Shown: one piece after another, positions 11,042-22,877 of the stretch | Layout of the letters: each line of letters begins with the position of its first letter | Position numbering within the stretch: position 1 is the stretch's first letter | Assembly: GCA_047967505.1 (NCBI GenBank) | Contig: CM106539.1 | Source: Dipteris shenzhenensis | Taxonomy: Eukaryota; Polypodiophyta; Polypodiopsida; Gleicheniales | Strand: one strand, 5' to 3' | DNA length: 64,000 nucleotides | Position numbers and translations under genes: made by a program | The notes under the pieces: model-generated | What the model was told of the DNA's origin: nothing | The model's database searches: none | What the model saw: only the letters and a program-made list of their open reading frames with translations

Positions 11042-13948
11042 TCTTATTGGCGGCAGCTAGACCTACCGATCAGGTGCACCAAGCAGGGAGTCATTTATCG
11101 AGGCAGACTTTTAGACAAAACCTCGAGCCACGAGGAGTTGTTCCAGTTGATAGGACTTCTGCTTCAGGAAGAGCAGACCAGGAAAAACTTGGCTTCACGT
11201 GCAGGTGAACAAGCTATGCTCTCAAAGTTCAAGTCAAAAACAAAGGGACAGGCAAAGACATCAGTAAATCAGCCTTCCAGTGGGTCAGGACAGCCTTCAC
11301 AAAAGGCTAAAAATGATGCAAGTAAGCCCAAGAAGAAGGGTTTTTGTCATTACTGCAAAAAATCAGGTCATCACATTGCAAAATGCAGGAGAAGGCTTGC
11401 AAAAGAGAAGAAAAACAGCTCCGGTATGGCTGTTCTAGATTCAGCTCCTCATGCATCTGACAGTGGGGATGCTGCAGCCAACTTTGTTGGACAGGATTAT
11501 GCCTTTTTATCTTGCATTTTAGATTCTAGGCTGGCTGCTCCAGATGCTCGGGATAGTACAGCCACTTGTAATGATGATACATATGCTTTTTTGACTACTC
11601 TTCTACGGATGCATCTGCTTTCAGTGTCAATGAAACACTGAATACTTGGTATTTTGACAGCGGTGCATCCAAGCATATCACTTCTAGAAAGTGTCTCTTT
11701 ACTTCCTTGCATCCACCTCCCGTTGGTAAGAAAGTCACTTGTGCCAATAACTCGTCATATTCAGTACGTGGCACAGGAGAAGTTGAGCTTACTGCCATTG
11801 ATGGCTCAGTTTTCAGACTTTCATATGTCTTATATGTGCCTGGTATCACCAAGAATCTCCTTTCAGTGTCCACTCTTAACAGGGCTGGATTTCAGGTCAT
11901 CTTTGAGCATGACAAATGTGATGTCTGAGACAAGGAAAATGATTATGCCTTGAGATTATCTGGTACTCTGCTGCGTGGGCTTTTTCAGCTTGATCTTTTT
12001 GAGAAAAGAGAAGCCCATGCTCTTGCAGTTTCTACCCCTACTGCTGCCGTGCAGAATGCAGAATTATGGCATGCCCGACATGGCCACATGCATTGCAACA
12101 GCTTGATGACACTTTAGAAGCACTCTATGGTTGATGCATTGCCACCTCTTGAGATACCTCTTCCACATGCCTGTGAAAAGTGCATTTTAGGCAAGATGCA
12201 TAGATTGCCCTTCCAAAAGGATGGTTCCAGTGATGTCTGTGGTCCCATGAGGACTCCATCATTGGGTGGTCATCTCTACTTTGTTACTTTTATTGATGAT
12301 TACTCCAATTTCACTTGGGTCTTTGGGCTGAAGGGCAAATCAGAAGTGTTCATGGTGTTTAAACACTTTTCAGCCATGGTTGAAAATGAAACCGGACTCA
12401 AGATACAGACATTGCCCACAGATAGAGGTGGGGAATACTTGTCTGCAGATTTTGATGCTTTTTTGAAAGGCAAGGGTATTGTGCATCAGCTCACAGTGAG
12501 GCTAACCCCTCAACAAAATGGCAAAGCTGAGAGAAAAAATAGAACTCTTATGAAGATGGACAGATGTATGCTGAAAAGCAAACACATGCCTCACAAATTC
12601 TGGCTTGAAGGTCTGATGTGTGCCAACTACATTTTAAATCGGGCTCCCACTAAGGCTTTGAAAATAAAAACTCCCTATGAGGTCTGGAATGGGAGAAAGC
12701 CTTCAGTGGATCATTTCCGAGTCTTTGGATGCCTTGCATATGCTCATGTGCCAGTTGAATTTAGGCACAAGTTGTCAGATAAGGCAATTAAGTGCATATT
12801 TGTTGGGTACAGTGCAGAAAGCAAGGGCTACCGTCGCTACAATCCTGCTACACGCAAGATCATTGTCAGTAGAGATGTGATATTTGCAGAAAATTCAGCT
12901 CACACTCAAGCTGAATTTCATATGCCTTCTTCTTCAGAGGATGTTTTTGAGGGGTTACTACCCATTGCTTTGGGTTCCCCTGCTCATATTTCTGATGCAA
13001 ATCAGAATTTACAGCCACCTCCCGATGCTCCAGTTCAGCCACAAGATGTCTTGCCACCTCCACAGGCAGTGGAACAGCTGGTTCAGCAAGAAATTGCAGA
13101 CATACATGCAGCAAAAACAGTCCCAAACTGGCTGTTACAGACTCTCAGAGAGAGTAAGATTCATGCTCCATTACCTGGCAGGACTCGCAGTGCAGCAAGG
13201 CACACGGCCGGTGCTAATTCGGGGCATAGATTATGAGGAGACTTTTGCTCCTACATCCCGGATGACCACCATCCGATCTGTTATTGCAATGGCTGCACAT
13301 TTTGAGTGGAATGTTCATCAGTTGGACATAAAAACAGCCTTTTTAAATGGAGACTTGCTGGAAGAGGTTTATGTCAAACAACCTCCAAGCTTTGAAATTA
13401 CAGCAAATGCACTTCAGGTATGCAAGCTAAACAAAGCTTTGTATGGGCTGAAACCCAAGGGGGGTGACTTGTAGATGCATGCCTACAGTGATTCAGATTG
13501 GGGTGGTGATTATGACACTAGGCATTCCACTAGTGGCAATTGTTTCTTTTTGGGTAAATCTTGCATTTTCTGGCTGAGCAAGAAACAATCTACAGTGGCT
13601 ACCTCATCATGTGAAGCTGAGTACAAGGTAGCTTTCACAGCAACACTTAAATGTGTCTAGCTACGACGTCTATTTGCTGATCTTCATCTGTTTTTGGAGG
13701 GTCCTTCTCCAATTCTCACTGATAGTCAGAGTGCCATTGCAGTGGCAAAGAATCCAGTGTTTCATGCTCGCACGAAGCACATTGAGGTTCACTATCACTA
13801 CGTCAAAGAGAAGTTGCATGTAGGAGAGATCAGTATGATCTTTGTGTCCACACATGACAACGTTGCAGATATTTTCACCAAAGCACTACCACGTGAAAAG
13901 TTTGAGGCATTTCACAGTGCCCTGAACTTATATCCGTTTGGTGATTGA
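11042..13948 (+). pseudogene. Copia D gag-pol, 5'-truncated with RT core deleted
   Basis: It begins inside Gag. ORF 11138-11641 has the Gag end (LIGLLLQEEQTRKNLASR) and a good zinc knuckle (C-HY-C-KKSG-H-HIAK-C, about 11347-11388). The protease motif WYFDSGASKHIT follows across a frameshift near 11645. A TAG at 12115-12117 replaces a conserved Gln before KHSMVDALP. Integrase is open from 12127 to 13236, with CEKCILGK, the first Asp in SDVCGPM, the second in TDRGGEY and Glu in QQNGKAERKNR. Then a deletion near 13205 removes the RT start. A second deletion at about 13460 joins YGLKPK directly to RNase H (AYSDSDWGG), removing the YVDD active site. A TAG at 13658-13660 sits where Trp is expected (KCV, stop, LRR). 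The tail FTKALPREKFEAF ends at 13948. The element cannot copy itself. Confidence 0.88.
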
Positions 13949-13983
13949 TCAGCCTTGTACATAACATTGGCACTGCAGGGGGG

Positions 13984-14250
13984 TGTTAGAATTATAGATA
14001 TAATTCAGCAGTGACCAATGTAATTTAATAAGCTAGTTAGGGGCACTTTTCCCTCTTTAAGAGGTTTTTTCCCCTAACCGCAGTTAGTTCACTAACTATG
14101 GTTAGTGACTACTAAGGTTTTGTCACTAGGACAAAACCTTATCTCTCACTCTTTCAGTTGTACTCTCACACTCTTCTATTGCAACTAAGCTTTCAAGCTT
14201 TCAGCTCTCAGCTCACTCTCTCTTGCTCTCTCTCTCCCCAAACACTCACA
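13984..14250 (+). mobile_element. 3' LTR of Copia D (first of two tandem LTRs)
   Basis: It begins TGTTAGAATTATAG right after a G-rich polypurine tract (about 13974-13983) and ends AACACTCACA. It contains CT-rich R/U5-like sequence. Length 267 bp. Confidence 0.88.
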
Positions 14251-14252
14251 TT

Positions 14253-14502
14253 TGTTAGAATTATAGATATAATTCAGCAGTGACCAATGTAATTTAATAA
14301 GCTAGTTAGGGACACTTTTCCCTCTTTAAGAGGTTTTTCCCCCTAACCGCAGTTAGTTCACTAACTATGGTTAGTGACTACTAACGTTGTCACTAGGACA
14401 AAACCTTATCTCTCACTCTTTCAGTTGTACTCTCACACTCTTCTATTGCAACTAAGCTTCAAGCTTTCAGCTCTCAAATCTCTCTCTCTCCAAACACTCA
14501 CA
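14253..14502 (+). mobile_element. Second tandem copy of the Copia D LTR
   Basis: A direct repeat of 13984-14250, separated from it by only two bases (TT, 14251-14252). It has a few small deletions (for example one in the CT-rich tail) and the same TGTTAG start and CACTCACA end. It is followed immediately by the inverted Copia C' pol sequence. See findings for the LTR-LTR junction. Confidence 0.88.
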
Positions 14503-16073
14503 AAGATGTCTTAATATCAAGCTGATGTATCTGCCAATGAAAGTGGGCAGAAAAGGCAATAACAACGCGAATAGTAGTGATCCTAGAAGTGGGAGTAGAA
14601 GTCTCCTCAAAGGCAATGCCATGCTATATCCCTTAGCAACAAGACGGGCTTTGTAACAATCCATTGAACCATCAGCTTTCCGTTTGATTTTGTAAACCCA
14701 CTTAGTTCCAATGGCATTCTTGCCATGAGGCAAATCACACAACTCCCAAGTGTTATTCTAATGGATAGAATCCAATTCAGCTTGCATGGCCTTCTTCCAA
14801 CAATCATTCTGAAAGGCATCTTGATGACATAAGGGCTCTTCATTGCATGATGTAGCAACCAAAGCATAAGCAACAAAACTAGCATGCTCTTTCCGGACAG
14901 CTGCTCTAGTACAGGCTGGCAGAGGAGTATCTTGTTTGCTGTCTTTTAATGTGTCAAGTAGCCAACGGGATACCTTTTTGGGCTCTTGAATTTCTGCTCT
15001 TTCTTGGTCAAGAGCTCTATGTAAATGATCCTTATCAATGAGAGGCATATCAAGCTGAATTTCTGGCTGCACATGTGGCTGCAAATGACCAACAAATGGA
15101 GGAGGTACAACCTCAGATGGAACATCATCCCGAGCATCGAATGGAAACAAAGGCATCAAGCTGTCAAATATGTCAAGGGCATCAACAACGGGCTGTTTTT
15201 GACAGTCCAGCAAAGGTATAGTGCAAGATTCATCAAACACAACATCCCGACTAACAAAACACTTGCCCGTCCCAGCTTATAGCCCTTGCTCTCTGAACTA
15301 TACCCAAAAAAAATGAACTTGTCAGCTTTATCATCCAACTTAGTGTGTTTCTGTGAAGGCACATGAGCATAAGCTAAGCATCCAAAAGTCCTGAGGTGGG
15401 AAATGTGAGTATGATCGCATCCAACCACAACTTATTAGGCAAATGTTTGCCTTTCAACATGCATCTAGCCATTTCCATCACTAGTCTATTCTTCCGCTCA
15501 ACCATGGGATTCTGTTGAGGAGTATAAGGCACCGTGCATCGATGATTGATGCCACGGAAAGCCAAAAAAACAACAAACTCCTTCAACATGTATTCACCCC
15601 CCCTGTCTCTATTAAGGTGAGCAATGTGCAGCCCACTCTCATTTTCAACCAAGGCAATAAAGTGCTTGAAGCATGAAGAAACTTCAGACTTGGATTTCAA
15701 TGCGAAAATCCAAGTGTACCTAGTGAAATCATCAATAAAAGTAACAAAATAGTAGAACCCCCTAAGAGCTGCAACCCTCATGGGTCCACAAACATCACTA
15801 TGAACCAGATAAAGCTTGCGTGAAGCACCAACTCTCCCATCCTTGGGAAATGAAGCACGGTGCATCTTACCAAGCAAGCATGGTTCACAAACATGTTTGG
15901 TAGGCATATGCATTTTGGGAAGATCCACAACCATATCCTCCTTATATAACTTCACCGAGGCTCCAAATTGAGGTGTCCAAACCTCTCATGCCACAAATGA
16001 GTATCTGCCATGGTAGAATCAAGAGCAAAGGCATGTGCATCAGCAAGTGCAGCATCATCATCCAAACATCTGT
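14503..16073 (-). pseudogene. Copia C' (inverted copy) integrase and RT N-terminus
   Basis: On the minus strand this continues the C-family pol from 16073 down to 14503. Integrase (15374-15955) has CEPCLLGKMH, HSDVCGPM, DRGGEY and QQNPMVERKNR, so D, D and E are all present. The linker and C-terminal integrase part follow in two frames (15156-15428 and 14758-15240). The RT start (CDLPHGKNAIGTKWVYK, 14742 down) breaks off at LDIKT where the tandem LTR begins. The 3' half of RT, RNase H and the 3' LTR are absent. Its 5' part continues at 24480, beyond the nested Gypsy. It lacks the 252-bp insertion seen in Copia C. Confidence 0.87.
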
Positions 16074-17681
16074 TGAAACCGGCCTCTAATCACTCAGAGG
16101 GCAGTGGAACTAAACCTTTAATCACTTCAGCACTTATTTACAGCTCACAAAGCATATATCACAACCATTAACCATTGCATGATCACCATTTGGCATTTAC
16201 CCATTTGTTCACAAACAAAATCACTGAAAAAGGGATGGAGGCTAGAATGCCCCTGCTCAACAGACATAGACAAGTGCACCCGATTGACCCCAAACACCAT
16301 GGCGCCCCTTTCGGTATTTCTTTATATTTCACAGTGAAATGATTACAAGTTGCATCTGGGAGACCTTCCCTGCAACTGAGCACGCCGCCCCAATTCACTA
16401 AGCCTTCACAAGGCTTTCAAGCATAGAACACCATCACATAAGTGCACTTAACCCATAGGCTCAACCCAAAGGCATTCTCTTTTCCGAGTGCAATTCCATT
16501 GGCTGTCCAGATGCAATCACACTGCACCCCAGCTGCACTCTCTTTGAGTGGTTTCTAGATGGCATTCACAAAGCTTTTCAAAGCTCCAAAATAAAATCAG
16601 CAAAGTACCCAACCAAAGAATGACTCATGTAGCTCTGCCTGGGCACCTGCGAGCCAAGAAAGAGGCGGCACACAAGGCCAACCAATAGCTTATGGCAAAA
16701 AGAAATTGCAGTAGTAGCAAAATCACAACTCACCAAGCCCTGAAAACTCGAACCAAGTCCTCAATCGCCAAGAGGACATAGTAGCCAATGCCCAATTGCA
16801 TTCTCAGCCAAAGAGGAGTGCAAAGGCATGAAGAAAGAGCATTTACAAGAGCCGACCAGCAAGAATTCCACTGAAAAATGCGAAAAGAAGCACTTCTGTC
16901 GCGAAGAAGTGGGAGTTCTTGGGCTCAAAAGAAGCGTGCTTCAGAGAGGAATGCATTGAGAAGGTTTTGGAGAAGTTTCATCGCCGGAAAGTCCTCCGAA
17001 ACTGAGAAAAACCAGTCAACCAGCGCGTCGGACCACTCGAAATTCAACAGAAAGCTGTAGCTTTGCAAGAGGAGAGGCCCAGGAGGCGGTCGAAAAAAAA
17101 AAAAAGGTCCAGAAAAAGCCACTTTTGCAAATTCGACCAGCAAAAGAAGTGCTCAGCTCTGCCCGTTCTACCAAACGCACGGAGGGAAAAGCATATCACT
17201 ACGAAGGGGAGGCAGAGGGGAAGCCATCGGGCCAAACGGAAGTCGAGGAATCCAGACGGGTGAGGAGTTATGTAGAAAAACGGAATTCAGCTGAAGGAGG
17301 CTGAAAAACCAGTCCAAAATCTCAACAAAGGGAGAAGATGAGAGAGAAAACCACACATGTGAAGTTTAGAAGGCCCAGGAAGGTCCAGGAATGGCAAAGG
17401 AGCATGTAGAAGGCACTAGAGCCACCTGGAACTCTAGGGGGGCCACTGAAGGTACATGGCCCTCTAGGGGGCCCATTAAAAATGCCACGTCATCATTTTC
17501 CAGCAACCACTCTTTTAATTCCTTGGAATGCCTTTGGGCCTAGGGATTAATTACGCTTATGTGCTAGGCACCATGCCGCGTTTAATTACACATTATTAAG
17601 CCCACGCTTGGACTTTTAAAACCAAAGTTGTCACGGTCTTGTAGTACATTAAAGTACTTAGAATTTCACGCCCCCGTGACA
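16074..17681 (-). mobile_element. 3' LTR of the nested Gypsy
   Basis: In plus-strand reading it runs from TGAAACCGG to CCCCGTGACA, about 1.6 kb, nearly identical to 22878-24479. Single-base differences and a 3-base indel in the GTAGTAGCA region near 16710 were noticed. In element orientation the adjacent purine tract (AAGAGAGGGGTA, 17682-17693) is the polypurine tract. The short open frames inside the LTR are not conserved proteins. Confidence 0.94.
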
Positions 17682-17969
17682 TACCCCTCTCTTGAAACAG
17701 CAAACCACAGTTTGCTGCCCCAAAACACAGGAGCGAGCATGAAATATAGCATAAAAGAGTAAACAAGAAAGCCGCACCTATAGTATACAGAGACAGTGAA
17801 AATATGGCTAGGAGAGGCATGCATCCATCCATATATACTGCTCAAAATCTATGTGATCCTCGGCGATCAATAGTCAAGATGCATCAATATCATGAAGTCT
17901 CACAGCAGAAATACTGTCAGCTCAGTATCTCGGATGAAACATACAGTGTCATCAAGCGACCTCATGAAA

Positions 17970-20594
17970 TCACAGTGAGCCCGTCTGTACTGAGGGAGTG
18001 GAGGTGCTACCCCCCTCTCGAACATCAGGTAATGCTCCAGACGCTCGCTCTGCTGAACTACCTGTAGGAGCCCGGGCCGCAGTCGGCTCTAATTGGAAAG
18101 CATCAAGGTAAAGCTGCAATATCCCAGGTGAATCTGCCAGTTCACCTTCCTCCATCCATTTCGCATCAAGTGATGGGTAATTTTGAAATTTTACCAAGTA
18201 GCGACGGATAACTTTACCCTTGAGCTTTCTATCTCTGTGTGCCAGAATCTGCTCTGGGACCAGAAGTTCATCCTGTTCTTCCACTTCAGGCTGTACCTCA
18301 TCAGGTACATCCTCGGGAATATCTCCATGATATTGCTTTAATAAGCTCACATGAAAGGCATTATGTATCTTCCAATGCGGAGGCAACTTCAGCCTGTAAG
18401 CTACCTCGTTTATCTTTTCAGAAACCTGGAAAGGACCATAGTAACGCATGTTCAACTTTGTGTACAACCTTTCCTTGCCTTTCTTATTTTTCAGCCTTGC
18501 CTTCTGAAAACGCAGCAAAACCCAATCACCTTCTGTGAATACCAATTCCCTGCGGTGCTTATCTGCTGCTCTTTTCTGCTTGTCTTGACTTCTTTGCAAG
18601 GCATATTTGATCTTCTTGTAAGCCTCTTCAAGGCTTTCCACAAAACGATCAGCTTCGAAGATTTTCTCTTTTGTATGCAAAATGGGAGGTATCTTCCTGG
18701 CACCTTCCACTATTTCAAAAGGTGCTTTACGTGTGGATGTGTGCACCGTATTATTGTAAGCATATTCCAGCAAAGGCAAATAATGCTCCCATTTGCTTTT
18801 CTGGTCTGAGACATAGCATTTAAACATATCCAAGATGGTAGAGTTTTCCTGCTCCGATTGTCCATCAGACTGAGGGTGAAAAGATGACGAAAAATTCAGC
18901 GTAGTGCCCATATTTTCAAACAGTCCTCTCCAAAAGAGGCTGGTCATCCTCGGATCTCTATCACTGATTATGGATTCAGGCATCCCATGATACTTGAAGA
19001 CATGCTGCAAAAACAATTTGGCCATTTGATCTGCTGTAATTTTCTTTCTTACTGGCACAAAGTGGGCTTGTTTGCTAAACCTGCAAATTATTGTCCACAA
19101 TCCATCATGTCCAGTAGGAGTACGTGGAAGATCAAACACAAAATCCATAGCTATGCTTTGCCATGGTCTATCCGGAATTAGCAAAGGGTGTAACAACCCA
19201 AGTGCCTTCTGCCTGTCAAACTTTACTTTCTGACAAACCATGCATGTTCTCACATATTCTTCCACATCTTTCCTCAAAGATGGCCAATAAAAGTATTGCT
19301 CCACTGCTGTAATTGTTGCTGTAATTCCCCTATGTCCTGCATATGGAGGAGCATGACTTTCCATTATGACTTTCTGTCGCATTTGATCAGTGACACAGAG
19401 TCGTCCATGCATCAAAATGAAACCCTCTTTCAACATATAGTGATCATGCCTTTGACCATCAAAAAGCTGTTCATAAATAGTTGAAAAATCAGCATCATTA
19501 ACATACTCATCTTTCATCACATCTAACACATTGTTATAAGCAATGCTCACTGCTGAAACACTGGGTTTCTTGGAGACTGCTTCAGGCTGTGGTTTCCTGG
19601 AAAGTGCATCAGCCACGACATTTTTGTTACCCAGCACATGTACAATTTGAAAATGAAACATTGAGAGGAAGTTAGCCCATCTCATGTGCTTTTCAGATAA
19701 TTTTCTCTACGTGAGAAAATATCTAAGTGACTGATGATCAGTTTGCACATAAAAATCAGCTCCAAGAAGGTAATGTTTCCATGTGGTCAAAGCATGTATC
19801 ACTGCTAACATTTCCTTCTCGTATGTCTGCAAGTACAATTCAGCATCTTTGAGAACTCTACTCTCATATGCAACCACTCTGCCATCCTGCATCAAAGTGC
19901 CTCCTATGCTGTTCCCACATGCATCACAAGTTACAGCGAAGGGTTTTGCAAGATCTGGCAAGATAATAACGGGTTCAGAACACAATTTTTGCTTCAGCTC
20001 TTCAAAAGCTGCATTTTCCTTTGGTCCCCACCGAAACGGTACAGCTTTCTTTTGTAAAGCATGCAAGGGAGAAGCAATTTTTGCAAAGTACTTTATAAAC
20101 CTCCAATAGTATGAACACAACCCAAGAAAGCTTCTGACTTCATGCAGATTTTTCAAAATTGGCCAACTCCTTATGGCCTCAACTTTTGCAGGATCCATCT
20201 TGACTCCATCCTTTGACACTATATGACCGAGAAAATGAATCTCATGCATAAAGAACTCACTTTTCTTGGTGTTTATTAATAGCTTGTGTCTTTTCAACTC
20301 TTGAAACACAATAGTGAGGTGTTTCCTGTGCTCCTGCTCATTTTTAGAGAACACAATGATGTCATCGAAGAAAGTGCCCACAAACTTTCTGTGTGCTCTG
20401 AAAATTCTGTCCATCATTCTATTGAAAGTGGCAGGTGCATTAGTCAAACCAAAAGGCATCACAAGGAACTCATATAAGCCAAATGGAGTGCGGAAGGCAG
20501 TCTTGTAGACATCTTCAGGCCGTATCCTTATCTGATGGTATCCACTTTTAAGGTCAATACGACTGAACATTGAGGAACCTTCCAACCGATCCAA
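17970..20594 (-). pseudogene. Gypsy RT, RNase H, integrase and chromodomain; RT N-terminus deleted
   Basis: RT starts abruptly at DRLEGSSMFSRIDLKSGYHQ. The preceding fingers region, normally about 100 residues, is missing. Next come PFGLTNAPATF and the active site FFDDII (19707-20594). RNase H contains VTCDACGNSIGGTL and TYEKEMLAVIHAL. A TAG at 19707-19709 stands where Gln is expected in FLT-Q-RKLSEKH. Integrase (19685 down) has the HHCC finger (SHAPPYAGHRG ... CMVCQK), catalytic MDFVF, SDRDPRM and DGQSEQEN, and a C-terminal chromodomain-like segment (LKGKVIRRYLVKFQNYP). This places it in the chromovirus clade, whose chromodomain guides insertion to chromatin marks. The stop and the deletion make the copy non-autonomous. 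Confidence 0.92.
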
Positions 20595-20596
20595 TT

Positions 20597-22764
20597 ACAT
20601 TGGAAATACAAGAAGCTGAAACTATAGGGATGGACTCCCCTTTCAACTTTACATCAAGTATATGATTTTTGCCTCTATGAGTTAAAGAAATCTTCTTGTT
20701 TCTCATCTGCACATCAGCCCCCACCCTGTACATCCAAGGCATCCCAAGCAAAGCATCACACTCTGGCAAAGGCATAATGTAGAAGTCCTCTGCATCCTGA
20801 TATCCCTGGATATGCATCCTCAACTTGCCAATGATAGGAGTGACAGGTGTGTTGAGTTCAGGGTTGGCCATATCACACATGCCGGATGGCCCCATTTCCT
20901 CAGGCTCAATGCCAAGCCTTCCTGCCATATCAGGAGTTATGAAATTTGCCTTTGTCCCAGAATCAAAGAAAAACAAACAATTTTGATTTCTGATTTTTCC
21001 CCATGCTCTGCACATCTCAGTCTTTTTCATTTCCACTTCATCATGTGCATGTGGCAAACTCCCAATCACATCTGGAAGAAGTCCTGCAGAAGGTTTAGGC
21101 TTTTTGCCCTTCCGATCAGCCTGTTTATCACCATTCTTATCATCATCTGACCTGTCTCTTTTCTTGAATGGGCAATCATAAGAGCGGTGTCCCTCTCCTT
21201 TGCATATAAAACATTTGTTTTGCTCCATGAGTGACTTTTTCTCTTCATCAAATAACTTGGTACGGGGCTGTTTATTAGGCTGTCCACGCCTTTGACCAGC
21301 TTTGAATTGGGCTTTTCCTCCCTTTTGAAACGGTCGTTTGCCATAATTTTTATTTTCAAATTTGATGTCCTTATCCTGGTGTTTGGCAGCCCGTTTGTTG
21401 TCTTCTTTCTTGCTGTCCATAAAGCCCAAATTCTTCTCCTGCATCCATGCATATGCTGTCCTTGCATTCTCAATTAATTGAGTCATAGAACCCACCTTGG
21501 TTTTGATGCAATAATCACGTAGCTCACTAGGCAATCCACAACAGTACCTCTCTATTTGCTCTTTCAAAGAAACATGCCTGTAAGAGCTCAATGGCAGCAA
21601 AACATCCCAAAACCTCTGGGTGTAATCATCAAGATTCTTGCAAAGTTTGTATGACAAGTCATGCCAGTGTGAAAGTACTTCAACTTCAAAAGTTGGAGTA
21701 AGCCAAGTAGAAGAGAACACTTGCTTAAATTCCAGCCAAGTAGTAGGTGCATCTCCATGAAGCATAAGGTTGGTGTACCACTTAAGTGCATTGCCTTTCA
21801 AAAATGTGGCAACCTTCCTCATCTTGGATGCTTCTGTAAACAAACCCCCAAGAAATGCAGCATCAAACTGTTGAAGGAATGTGAGGGCTTTGTACCTGTC
21901 CTGTACTCCATTATATGTATCAAACTTGACATGAGAACCACCATCCTTAAATTCTTTATATACATTTGATATTGGCTGTCCCAAAGATGGCTGTATATTT
22001 GCAGCTTTCCCTTCACTAGGGAGAGCCATGCTTGGCTGAACATTAGGCATGGGAGCATATGCTGTGGCTTGCATGCCTGGCTGCATTCCCACATTGTCAT
22101 ACATGGCTTGTTTTCTATGCCCAATTGGCGGTGAAATCAACATAGCATCAAAGATAGAATCTGTACCAAAATATTCAGGTTGCTGCCTCAAATATGGCTA
22201 GGGTGGTTGAGCCACATTTATGAACTGCACATTATTATTTTGAGGAGTAGAAATACCCAAACCAAGGCCTTGTGCTGGCTGCTCATACTGTTGCACTGGA
22301 TGTACTTTTTGTACCTCTTTCTCAAGTGCTCTTTTGGGCGATTCCTCTCTCTTGGAAGTCACTTTCTGAGTCATTTTTGATGGCTGTCCCTCATGGGAAA
22401 CTGATGCATGAGTGTGCGGTCCGCCATGAGAAGCTGATGCATGTGTGTACTCACTTTTTCCGTGCTTGTGCTTTCTTGATTTCTTCTTCTTCTTGGCATT
22501 TGTTTGCACAATCTGAGCCAAATTTTGAGCCAGCTGAGTCAAAGCAGTCACTGCACTTGCAAGCTGTGCATTCAACATAGTAGCATCATCTGACTCACTG
22601 CTAGAACTAGTATCACCGTTGAGCTCAGTTGTAGCTTCATGTGTGGCCTGCTCAAAAGGCATTTGTTGTGCTTCCTGCAGCTGTACACTAGCTGGATCAT
22701 TAAGGCTTTCCTGCCTTCTCCTTTGAGGAGTTGTGGAGCTCTCTTGCTCATGGGTACTCACCAT
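20597..22764 (-). pseudogene. Gypsy gag and protease, one in-frame TAG
   Basis: The start is ATG at 22764 (MVSTHEQESS). The first 188 residues are low-complexity, with a Lys-rich patch. A TAG at 22198-22200 interrupts an otherwise continuous frame. Downstream is the retrotransposon Gag core (FLKGNALKWYTNLMLHGDAP, 21700-21800), a basic linker, a zinc knuckle C-FI-C-KGEG-H-RSYD-C (about 21180-21220) and an aspartic protease with FFFDSGTKANFI (DSGT in place of the commoner DSGA) and ALLGMPWMYRVGADV. The frame then runs past a deletion junction near 20596 and ends at 20554 after a few unrelated residues. In an intact element this product forms the particle and processes the polyprotein. Confidence 0.9.
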
Positions 22765-22877
22765 GTTTATGGTTGTAATATTCAGCTGTCAAAAAGTGCA
22801 GCAAAGATATCCTTCCACCAAACTACCGAGGCCCACCTCTTGAGAAAGAGTGTGTGGTATCCCCGCAATGGAACCAA

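Noticed and set aside
14253-14502. Second LTR as the 5' LTR of a further element
   Set aside because: No primer site or Gag follows; the next base is inverted Copia C' RT.
17063-17263. Lys/Arg-rich ORFs inside the Gypsy LTRs
   Set aside because: Present only because the LTR is repeated; the frames differ between the two LTR copies.
19707-22200. The two in-frame TAG codons as programmed readthrough sites
   Set aside because: One replaces a conserved Gln in RNase H, and similar stops occur in unrelated dead elements nearby, so mutation is simpler. Not fully excluded without other copies.
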